A stretch of 5,439 nt of DNA from an uncultured Pseudomonadota bacterium (GCA_903931355.1 CAIZCB010000095.1:1-5439), one strand, 5' to 3'. Numbered from the stretch's first letter, positions 1 through 5,006 are shown. Numbers and translations: made by a program. Notes: generated by a model not told the origin, from the letters alone.

Positions 1-468
1 CTTTGATCAAAATATCCCCGATTGAAGGAAATACAAGGCGCTCTATCCTGCTTGTTTTCTTGATATGTGTTTGGGGCTTTTAAGGCGCTCAAGTGATTTT
101 AGCCACTGCGTACCGACATCAGCGAAACTTCCTACAATATGTTGTCCTGATTGCTTGCGCTCGATGTTTTCTTGCTCTTGCTGAATAATCTGTTTAGCGG
201 CTTTTCGCTCATCAGCAGGATTTATGCCTTTAGCTATATCATCACGGGCATCGTCGGCCTTTTTCCGTGCTAACTCTAAACTGGTGGCTGGATAATTACC
301 AAACGCCACTTTGCACCGTTTGCCCTCAAAGGTGTAAACAAACCGCCATAACTTAGAGCCTTTAGTATTTATGTGTAACGCAAGCCCGTTACCATCACTG
401 ATACTGTAATCTTTTTCTTTCGGCTTAGCTGTTCTGTAAACCGTGTCTTTATTGAGTTTCTCAGCCAT
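1..468 (-). pseudogene. P4-type tyrosine integrase, N-terminal part, frameshifted and cut by the window edge
   Basis: Site-specific recombinases of this family insert and excise islands and satellites at a host att site. The readable frame (43-468) gives 141 residues. Residues 6-85 match the arm-type DNA-binding domain (DUF4102): AKPKEKDYSISDGNGLALHI, then GSKLWRFVY and GNYPATSLELARKKADDAR. A linker rich in Q, E and K follows, and the core-binding domain starts near residue 112. The frame closes after RKQAG, but the -1 frame continues to the edge as KTSRIERLVFPSIGDILIK, a normal core-binding continuation, so about one base is missing near 55-63 at AAGAAAAC. The catalytic domain (R-H-R-Y) lies outside the window. 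The ATG at 466-468 follows a strong Shine-Dalgarno AGGGGGTG. A TATAAT box with flanking repeats lies upstream. This is either a decayed integrase or a sequencing indel; family assignment is firm. Confidence 0.88.
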
Positions 469-480
469 TCATCACCCCCT

Positions 481-555
481 AACTGTTACCTTTTTTTGCA
501 TAAGTGTTACCTTTTTTAGGTGCATTATACGAAGGTAACAAAAAAGGTAACAGTT
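481..555 (-). promoter_or_regulatory. Integrase promoter inside a four-copy GTTACC repeat array
   Basis: A perfect 16-bp inverted repeat, AACTGTTACCTTTTTT at 481-496 and its complement at 540-555, encloses a second pair of GTTACC cores at 506-511 (forward) and 534-539 (reverse). A leftward TATAAT -10 box sits at 524-529, and the -35 region falls on the right-hand repeats, with no good TTGACA match. A protein bound to the repeats would cover the promoter. Inference: these are either arm-type sites for the integrase's own N-terminal domain or operators for a regulator; both would couple recombination to integrase expression. The repeats and the -10 box are read directly from the sequence; the binding partner is unknown. 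Confidence 0.6.
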
Positions 556-594
556 TGGGCTGTATTTAGCTGGTTTTCGCTGTACCTCGTTGGA

Positions 595-632
595 CATAAA
601 AAAACCCGCTAAGCCTTATAACTTGCGGGTTT
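595..632 (-). terminator. Leftward rho-independent terminator
   Basis: An 8-bp stem AAACCCGC (602-609) with GCGGGTTT (625-632) encloses a 15-base loop. On the minus strand it is followed by a run of seven T, as in an intrinsic terminator for leftward transcription. No complete leftward gene lies upstream of it in the window; only the short reading-frame tail at 661-723 precedes it. Confidence 0.75.
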
Positions 633-660
633 CTATACTTTACTGGGTTTCTTAAAACCC

Positions 661-723
661 TCAACTGGTACGATGGGCGGTCTTGAATAATGCTTGAAAG
701 CCTTTTAAATCAAGGCCTTTAAT
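661..723 (-). other. 20-codon C-terminal tail of an unidentified gene, possible att core
   Basis: On the minus strand a short open stretch reads GLDLKGFQALFKTAHRTS and then TGA, with a stop codon directly upstream (724-726). It sits 29 bases before the terminator stem at 595-632, the usual arrangement at the end of a real gene. Tyrosine integrases of this type often insert in the 3' end of a tRNA or protein gene and carry a copy of that end to repair it, and this fragment lies just upstream of the integrase gene. I infer an attP- or attR-like remnant of the target gene. I do not recognise the parent protein, and a 20-codon frame can occur by chance. Confidence 0.35.
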
Positions 724-876
724 TTAAAAAACTCTCCAATATCACTATTAGTATCACTACTTTGATTTTTACCCTCTTTTAATCGCTTTAATAATGCTAC
801 AAAGTAACGACCAAGGCATACATAAAAAAGGCCTCACTTATCTAAAACCACTCCCGATCCAATTTCGGGCGTTTAT
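724..876. other. Gene-free spacer between att-like region and res-like site
   Basis: No credible reading frame is present on either strand. The stretch holds two direct copies of TATCACTA (740-747 and 752-759, 12 bases apart) and a small hairpin CCCGA/TCGGG (853-857 and 865-869) with no T run. No excisionase or AlpA-like gene, which often accompanies this kind of integrase, is visible here. Confidence 0.5.
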
Positions 877-1008
877 CAATGTAAACAATGTATACATTAC
901 TTTACACCTCAGCACACCCCCGCAAACCCTGATTCTACCGTGTAAATAAAAGTCGATTTGACACTTAATTTACACCTGTTAAGATTAGTCTTAGACTTTT
1001 ATTTACAC
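877..1008 (+). repeat. Resolvase res-like site: TGTAAA half-site array
   Basis: Five TGTAAA-type half-sites lie just upstream of the resolvase gene. The first pair (880-885 forward, 901-906 reverse) spans 27 bp around the perfect palindrome AATGTATACATT (887-898), the size and AT centre expected of a crossover site I. The second pair, GTGTAAAT (940-947) and ATTTACAC (968-975), spans 36 bp, like an accessory site II. A further reverse half-site, ATTTACAC, lies at 1001-1008. A perfect 15-bp inverted repeat GTGTAAATAAAAGTC also links 940-954 with 994-1008. Small serine resolvases of the Tn3 and plasmid type characteristically act on a three-part res site upstream of their own gene; assigning subsites here is inference. 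Confidence 0.6.
958..985 (+). promoter_or_regulatory. Resolvase promoter within the res-like site
   Basis: A perfect -35 box TTGACA (958-963) is followed after 16 bases by TAAGAT (980-985), a fair -10 match. The promoter lies inside the putative subsite II array, so resolvase bound there would repress its own gene, as known for Tn3-family resolvases. The gene has a Shine-Dalgarno AGGGG at 1015-1019. Confidence 0.6.
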
Positions 1009-1024
1009 AAAAACAGGGGTAAAC

Positions 1025-1582
1025 ATGAAAGGCCAAGACATTGGTTACATTCGGGTAAGTTCAACATCACAAAACACAGAACGCCAGTTGGTGGATGTGA
1101 GGCTTGATCGAATCTTTACCGACAAAGCCAGTGGCAAAGATGCAAAGCGGCCAGAATTGAATCATTGCCTTAATCACCTACGCGACGGCGACACGTTGCA
1201 CGTTCATTCAATCGACCGCTTAGCCCGAAACTTGAAAGATTTGCAAACCATCATCGAAACGCTAACTGATAAAGGGGTAATGGTGAAGTTTTATAAAGAA
1301 AATCTTAGCTTTGAATCCAAAGACAGTTCACCCATGCAAACCTTGATGCTACAGATGTTAGGCGCGTTTGCTGAATTTGAGCGAACCCTGATAAAAGAGC
1401 GGCAAAGGGAAGGCATAGAAGCGGCTAAGGCTCAGGGTAAACGATTGGGCGCACCGTCTAAGCTTAGTGAACAACAAGCCGCTGAATTAAAACAACGTGC
1501 CGACCAAGGCGAAGATAAAAGCCAACTGGCTAAGGCGTACGGCATCAGCCGCCCAACGCTTTATAAGTTGCTGGCAATGTAA
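1025..1582 (+). CDS. Small serine recombinase (resolvase/invertase family)
   Basis: This enzyme cuts and rejoins DNA through a covalent phosphoserine link; relatives resolve replicon multimers or cointegrates or invert DNA. The 185-residue product has the usual family length. The catalytic motif GYIRVSSTSQ (residues 7-16) supplies Ser12 as probable nucleophile and Arg10; SIDRLARN (62-69) carries the two active-site arginines; the long helix around FAEFERTLIKERQREG (115-130) is the dimer and DNA-arm region; and a helix-turn-helix (about 149-183, ending GISRPTLYKLL) binds the half-sites. The start is fixed by AGGGG five bases before the ATG. The upstream TGTAAA array fits a res site, which favours resolvase over invertase. 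The gene is intact, unlike both recombination and replication genes at the window edges. It converges on the tape measure gene. Confidence 0.93.
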   Translation: MKGQDIGYIRVSSTSQNTERQLVDVRLDRIFTDKASGKDAKRPELNHCLNHLRDGDTLHVHSIDRLARNLKDLQTIIETLTDKGVMVKFYKENLSFESKDSSPMQTLMLQMLGAFAEFERTLIKERQREGIEAAKAQGKRLGAPSKLSEQQAAELKQRADQGEDKSQLAKAYGISRPTLYKLLAM

Positions 1583-1688
1583 ACAATCTGCTTGCGACAT
1601 TACACGGCTATCGATCAAGCAATCACTACTGAATTAACCGCCAGCTAATCACTTTAAAAAAATATATGTGTGTAGTGGTGTGGAAAAC

Positions 1689-1836
1689 GTGGGCAATGTG
1701 GGCGTATTGGCTACAGCCCATGAATACCAAGGCTTTGACAGTGCCCACACATAGTGGGCATGCCCACATAAAAAACGGGTTTTTGTGGGCAACTGCCTAA
1801 ATTTTCCTTATTTTTTGACCAAAAACCACGCTTTTA
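1689..1836. repeat. Iteron block A (GTGGGCA array with conserved AT-rich segment)
   Basis: Six copies of GTGGGC occur within about 100 bases: forward at 1689, 1698, 1754 and 1785, reverse at 1743 and 1762. Two of them form the palindrome GTGGGCATGCCCAC (1754-1767), and TGCCCACA (1761-1768) can pair with TGTGGGCA (1784-1791). Between the tandem pair and the palindrome lies CCATGAATACCAAGGCTTT (1718-1736), and after the array comes an AT-rich stretch with CCTTATTTT (1806) and AAAAACCA (1821). The same plan recurs at 4550-4818 with a different heptamer. Iterons beside an AT-rich segment are typical of plasmid and P4-like replication origins, but regulatory or packaging roles are also possible. 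No gene is present in 1583-1946. Confidence 0.7.
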
Positions 1837-1851
1837 GAGTTTCCTAAAATC

Positions 1852-1871
1852 AAGCATCAGTCATGCTTTTT
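1852..1871 (+). terminator. Weak rightward terminator candidate after the resolvase gene
   Basis: AAGCAT (1852-1857) and ATGCTT (1863-1868) form a 6-bp hairpin with a five-base loop, and the T run 1867-1871 follows. It could end rightward transcription from the resolvase gene about 270 bases downstream of its stop. The stem is short and not GC-rich, so this is tentative. Confidence 0.35.
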
Positions 1872-1896
1872 AACAGCCGACCGCCTTCAGGCAATA

Positions 1897-1921
1897 AAAA
1901 AGCCGCATCAATGGCGGCTTT
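1897..1921 (-). terminator. Leftward terminator of the tape measure operon
   Basis: An 8-bp stem AAAGCCGC (1899-1906) with GCGGCTTT (1914-1921) and a seven-base loop lies 25 bases past the tape measure stop. On the minus strand it ends in a run of six T. The 15 bases GCAATAAAAAAGCCG (1891-1905) recur at the terminator of the ATPase remnant (4967-4981), so terminator and iteron block may have been duplicated together. Confidence 0.85.
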
Positions 1922-1946
1922 GTCATTATCCGGTGATTAAATAGCT

Positions 1947-3647
1947 TTATGGCATTCCTAGGCTTAATGATCGATAACCTACGTTAAGCTCCGGTCTGAC
2001 TGGCCCCCTTGATTCCTCTTGGCTAACTCTCATGCCTTGCGGTGCATTGCCAAAGTCAACCTTAACCCGAACATCACCAGAAGTTCTGGGCATTAAAAAT
2101 GAGTTTGGCCCATTTGAACTATTGCCACTGCTTGAAGTATTTGGTTTTTCATAGCCCGGCGCACGCATTCCCTGACCAACTGAAGCGCTTAGGTCTGGCA
2201 AATTTGGCAATAATGAACCGACCGAATTGGCTAGGCCAATAGCACCATCACCAACCAATTTTAAAAAATTGCTATTAGTTACCCAGTTAAGAACGTATTG
2301 CAAAGTATCAATTAGCGGTTGAAAAAAGTTGACGATGTTTTGCACCCCAGTCTTAAAGCAATTTTCAATAGTGCCCCAGTTTTCAACAACCAACGGCGCA
2401 ACCATCGCGGCGACTTGCGCCAGTATCATTAGCGGGTTGGTTTTCATGGCGGCGGTAATCAAGCCAATACCAGCGGCCACGCCCCAACAAGCTAACTTAA
2501 CGCCAGCAAAGGCGGCGACTGATTCGCCCGCTATCGCAATAGCGCCTGAATTTGCGGTGACAAATTTCCCCATACGTTCGGCCATGCTGTTTAGCTGCTC
2601 GACAATGCCCTTCAATTGTTCGGAATAAACACCGCCAAAAATAGCCAGCAAGCCTTCCCATGTGCCCGTTAGTGAACCTACCTTAGTGCTTAGCTGATTG
2701 GTAATATTGCCGACTTTCTGCATCATATCGCCTTGAGCCGCCATTGCATTTTTTGAGGCTTCAAACGACTCTTTCGTAATCATGGCCGCCTTTGCCCAAT
2801 GCTCACCAAATCCGCCTTTTTCCTTGGTGGCCGTCAATATCGCCATTCGTCGAGCTTCGGGTAATTTATTGATACCGTCCAAGACGTTAATAATATCCTC
2901 AACGCTTTTGATTTCTGGGTGATGCTTTGCTACCTGTTCAAAAATAGCACCAAGACCAGAACTGATTTCCTCACCGTGTAAGCCCTTTTTCGACATCGCA
3001 CTGACCAGCGGAAACATACCGTCATAAGCCGCTTTGCCTTTAATGCCTATCACATCCAAAAAGGCCGCTGGCTTAATCATTGAATACATCAAATCTTCTA
3101 AGTTGGTGCCGTTGTGTAACACGCGTTGCATGGCATCGGTAAACGGTACGAACTCATCATTAGCAAGATTAAAGGAGTTTCCAAGCTTGCCGACTGCCAG
3201 CGCCGCGTTATCATAAACAACCCCAACATCTTTACTTGTTAACGCCAGATAAGCCGACGCTTTAAGCGCACCGCCTGCAATGACATTAGGATCGACACTT
3301 AGATTTTTAAGAATAGTGGCTATGTTGGCAAAGTCTTTTGTGGTGCCAGGTAATTCGTTACCCAATTGAATGGCTTGTTTGTTGATGCTTTCAAAAACAG
3401 CGGGAATACTGCCGTCTTTAGCCATCAGGCTATTTTTAAGCGTGGTGGATGCATCTTCTAACTCCATGAATGCTTTGGCACTGACACCAAGGCCAGCGGT
3501 TAAGCCTGCGCCCATCACTAAGCCACCTTGACCAGCGTTTTCAAATTGACGCTTCAAACCGTTTAGCATTTTGGCTTGGGCGGCTAGGACGGGTGAGAGT
3601 TTATCAACCGCACTGATTAAAACTTTTAGGTTAAATTTGTCGGCCAT
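1947..3647 (-). CDS. Phage tail tape measure protein (TP901-like family)
   Basis: Tape measure proteins fill the growing tail tube, set its length and are ejected ahead of the DNA. The 566-residue product shows the family pattern: an N-terminal start ADKFNLKVLISAVDKLSPVL with a coiled-coil-like stretch (1-40), a Gly/Ala-rich hydrophobic patch (41-60), a long helical core (61-360), a hydrophobic, probably membrane-active segment (about 366-421), a Ser/Asn linker (503-516) and a conserved C-terminal piece with VRVKVDFGNAPQGMRV and LNVGYRSLSLGM, as in Mu-like tape measures. It is moderate in length, which implies a fairly short tail. The ATG lies one base past the stop of the upstream gene and follows AGGGGG, so the two are translationally coupled. 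No chaperone, tube, sheath or hub gene is adjacent, which is unusual. The frame is fully intact. Confidence 0.88.
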   Translation of the reverse strand: MADKFNLKVLISAVDKLSPVLAAQAKMLNGLKRQFENAGQGGLVMGAGLTAGLGVSAKAFMELEDASTTLKNSLMAKDGSIPAVFESINKQAIQLGNELPGTTKDFANIATILKNLSVDPNVIAGGALKASAYLALTSKDVGVVYDNAALAVGKLGNSFNLANDEFVPFTDAMQRVLHNGTNLEDLMYSMIKPAAFLDVIGIKGKAAYDGMFPLVSAMSKKGLHGEEISSGLGAIFEQVAKHHPEIKSVEDIINVLDGINKLPEARRMAILTATKEKGGFGEHWAKAAMITKESFEASKNAMAAQGDMMQKVGNITNQLSTKVGSLTGTWEGLLAIFGGVYSEQLKGIVEQLNSMAERMGKFVTANSGAIAIAGESVAAFAGVKLACWGVAAGIGLITAAMKTNPLMILAQVAAMVAPLVVENWGTIENCFKTGVQNIVNFFQPLIDTLQYVLNWVTNSNFLKLVGDGAIGLANSVGSLLPNLPDLSASVGQGMRAPGYEKPNTSSSGNSSNGPNSFLMPRTSGDVRVKVDFGNAPQGMRVSQEESRGPVRPELNVGYRSLSLGMP

Positions 3648-3648
3648 G

Positions 3649-4020
3649 TTATGCCCCCTCGATCATGTTGGTAGTTGGTCTGATTACAACCATTCTTAGT
3701 TTTGAATCGCCCCTTATGACCTGTAACCAAGACGGGAAGCTGTCGTTTAATGCCTCGAAAAAATAAGTACCGTTACTTTCATAAATCCGTAACACCCAAA
3801 ACTTTTCATTAGGCCAAACCTGTTGAATAGTCTTTTTGATTTTGTTCATTACTTTCAGCGATTGGGAATAAACCGCATCGCTTAACTCGTCTGAAAAGTC
3901 GGCGGTGGCATTGATTCCCTGCGCTGTTTTTTCAAAGTCATAGCCGCTGATAAATTGCTTTTGATCGCGGGTAATGGTGTAGCCCAACTGCTTTACGTTC
4001 ATTTCCATTGGTGGATGCAT
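3649..4020 (-). CDS. Hypothetical protein, 123 residues, coupled to the tape measure gene
   Basis: I do not recognise this protein. I place its start at the ATG at 4018-4020 (MHPPMEMNVKQLGYTITRDQ), because GGGG stands six bases before it; the frame can be extended to a TTG at 4104 but with no ribosome binding site there. The product is soluble-looking, with no signal peptide or membrane segment. It has a lysine-rich amphipathic stretch (VMNKIKKTIQQVW) and an apparent alpha/beta C-terminal half rich in aromatics (KFWVLRIYESNGTYFFEAL). Its stop is one base from the tape measure start, so it should be made together with that protein; a tail assembly or tail-modifying role is a guess from position only. 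It is the first gene after the strong leftward promoter. Confidence 0.75.
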   Translation of the reverse strand: MHPPMEMNVKQLGYTITRDQKQFISGYDFEKTAQGINATADFSDELSDAVYSQSLKVMNKIKKTIQQVWPNEKFWVLRIYESNGTYFFEALNDSFPSWLQVIRGDSKLRMVVIRPTTNMIEGA

Positions 4021-4096
4021 TGAATACCCCATGATAAGTAGATTGAAAACGCCCGACCTGTAAGCGTGGTGGGCTGTTTTTTGGTGCGGGTGAAGC

Positions 4097-4112
4097 GTTA
4101 TCAAGCGATAAC
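4097..4112. promoter_or_regulatory. Dyad GTTATC-AAGC-GATAAC at the operon start
   Basis: A perfect 6-bp inverted repeat with a four-base centre lies about 12 to 27 bases downstream of the -10 box of the leftward operon, near +5 to +20 of the transcript. It may be an operator for a repressor or activator, or a 5' leader hairpin. Position and symmetry are seen; function is inferred. Confidence 0.45.
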
Positions 4113-4123
4113 ATATTTTGCTG

Positions 4124-4152
4124 ATTATATCAATAAAATCCTTTTAAATCAA
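4124..4152 (-). promoter_or_regulatory. Strong sigma70-type promoter for the hypothetical protein and tape measure operon
   Basis: Read leftward, TTGATT (4147-4152) is followed by a 17-base spacer and a perfect TATAAT (4124-4129) preceded by TGA, an extended -10. Transcription should begin near 4117, leaving a leader of about 97 bases before the ATG at 4020. This shows the tape measure gene is not read as part of a long late tail operon but has its own promoter. Confidence 0.75.
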
Positions 4153-4399
4153 TAAGTTGTATAACTCCCCGTGCCCGTATCAATCACGCCATATGGGTGG
4201 CGCGTGGGTGACGGTGGCTAGTGGCTGGGTGTAGTGGTGGGCTGTGGATTACATCAGCGAATTAACCGCTTTATCCCCAAGGGTTTTTCTAATTCAATTA
4301 CTCAGGCGAAAAAATACAGTTAAGCGACCGGTCACGAAGGCAAAGGGCCGAAGGAATTTACCCCCCTAGGGGGTATTGGTGCTGGCTGGGGGGTATTCA
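4153..4399. other. Gene-free G-rich stretch with DnaA-box-like words and GGGGTATT motifs
   Basis: No gene is seen. The + strand is strongly G/T-biased at about 4196-4247, with repeated TGGG and TGG words. TGTGGATTA (4243-4251) and TTATCCCCA (4271-4279) each differ by one base from a DnaA box and face opposite ways. A near-palindrome CCCCCTAGGGGG (4362-4373) is followed by two GGGGTATT words (4370-4377 and 4390-4397). The words TGTAGTGGTG (4230-4239) and GAATTAACCGC (4259-4269) also occur just before iteron block A (1671-1680 and 1631-1641), in the opposite order. Together with block B this is the best candidate for an origin region, but that is inference. Confidence 0.4.
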
Positions 4400-4549
4400 A
4401 TGCAAATCAATGGCCGTTTCGACAAGGCGAACAGTTGCCAAGCTGGATTTTTAACGTGGGATTTTGATCTGAAAAATATTGTTTTTTTACTGTGCATCGA
4501 TAGCGACGGAATAAATGAAAAAAAACTGTGTACGTGTATGGTGTGTTGA
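4400..4549 (+). CDS. Possible small protein, 49 residues, unrecognised
   Basis: A rightward frame starts ATGCAAATC, with a run of six G six bases before the ATG, and reads MQINGRFDKANSCQAGF onward to a TGA at 4547-4549. It holds four cysteines, three of them in the last six residues (CTCMVC), and a short hydrophobic stretch (IVFLLC). The stop abuts the left arm of the inverted repeat of iteron block B. No clear promoter is visible upstream. Its Shine-Dalgarno and start, GGGGTATTCAATGCA, are identical to those of the leftward gene starting at 4020. The frame is short enough to be chance, and the G run may instead belong to the iteron system. Confidence 0.25.
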   Translation: MQINGRFDKANSCQAGFLTWDFDLKNIVFLLCIDSDGINEKKLCTCMVC

Positions 4550-4818
4550 TTTTTGGGGTATTTGGGGGAGTGTTAGCCTAGGCCATGAATACCAAGGCTT
4601 TCAAGCTGTTAATGGTATTAAAAGCCGTGGGGAATTCCCCCAAAAAAATGGGATTTTCTGGGGGATTTGTCGCTTTTAGCCTTATTTTCATCAAAAACCA
4701 TGCTTAGAACTTCCCACAATATTTGGGGGAAATTACCCCAGAAATAAAAGCAGTGGGGGACGCTTGAAGCCTTGCTGTATAAGGCTTATAAGATAATTTC
4801 CCCCAAATACCCCAAAAA
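4550..4818. repeat. Iteron block B (TGGGGGA array) bounded by a 20-bp inverted repeat
   Basis: Six exact TGGGGGA heptamers occur: forward at 4563, 4659, 4724 and 4754, reverse at 4636 and 4799. Four variants with four G lie at 4554, 4628, 4734 (reverse) and 4808 (reverse). The outer ends form a perfect inverted repeat, TTTTTGGGGTATTTGGGGGA at 4550-4569 and its complement at 4799-4818. GGGGAATTCCCC (4629-4640) is an internal palindrome, and AAGCCTT/AAGGCTT (4767-4773, 4781-4787) a hairpin. The 19-bp core CCATGAATACCAAGGCTTT (4583-4601) and the AT-rich segment with CCTTATTTT (4680) are shared with block A at the same spacing. Location next to the ATPase remnant fits a replication origin; other roles are open. 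Confidence 0.7.
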
Positions 4819-4970
4819 ACATATATAGATGGTTCATTTTTTGTCATGTATAGGCGTTGCTTTGTTCAGACCGACCTTCAAGCCTCAGCCACCCGTTGGC
4901 GTATGTCATTAGGGGCGCGGGGAATTGGCGAAAATTAGCGACTGTAAACAATGCATGAAACGACCAGCAA
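4819..4970. other. Gene-free spacer with a TGTAAACAATG word
   Basis: No reading frame is credible. At 4943-4953 lies TGTAAACAATG, identical to the left half of the putative res crossover site (880-890) and sharing ten bases with a word overlapping the resolvase stop codon (1578-1587). GACCGACCTTCA (4870-4881) loosely resembles the sequence before the other leftward terminator (1878-1890). Confidence 0.4.
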
Positions 4971-5006
4971 TAAAAAAGCCGATAACCTTTTAGGCTATCG
5001 GCTTTT
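4971..5006 (-). terminator. Leftward terminator of the ATPase remnant
   Basis: An 11-bp stem AAAAGCCGATA (4974-4984) with TATCGGCTTTT (4996-5006) and an 11-base loop ends, on the minus strand, in a run of six T. It lies about 30 bases past the stop codon at 5036 and separates that gene from iteron block B. Confidence 0.88.

Noticed and set aside
52..63. Programmed -1 frameshift in the integrase
   Set aside because: No strong slippery heptamer, downstream pseudoknot or upstream enhancer can be shown, and integrases of this family are not known to use recoding; a lost base is simpler.
661..690. tRNA-like 3' end ending CGTACCA on the minus strand
   Set aside because: The T-arm and acceptor partners are absent upstream: no pairing strand for CCGCC or CATCGTA exists in 690-780, so no tRNA can fold. 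The protein-tail reading explains the stretch better.
1689..1790. CRISPR array
   Set aside because: Repeats are 6-7 bases, in both orientations and irregularly spaced, with no spacers of uniform length and no cas genes.
2329..2628. Rightward 99-codon open frame
   Set aside because: It lies entirely inside the tape measure gene on the other strand, has no ribosome binding site and shows only low-complexity residues; a shadow frame.
3034..3216. Rightward 60-codon open frame
   Set aside because: Also antisense to the tape measure gene without start signals or family features.
4021..4104. Extended start at a TTG (4102-4104) for the hypothetical gene
   Set aside because: No Shine-Dalgarno precedes it, the added 28 residues overlap the leader dyad, and the ATG at 4020 has a well-placed GGGG.
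4550..4818. MITE or insertion sequence bounded by the 20-bp inverted repeat
   Set aside because: No target-site duplication flanks the arms (left ends GTGTTGA, right begins ACATATA), there is no transposase, and the arms are made of iteron units that also occur inside.
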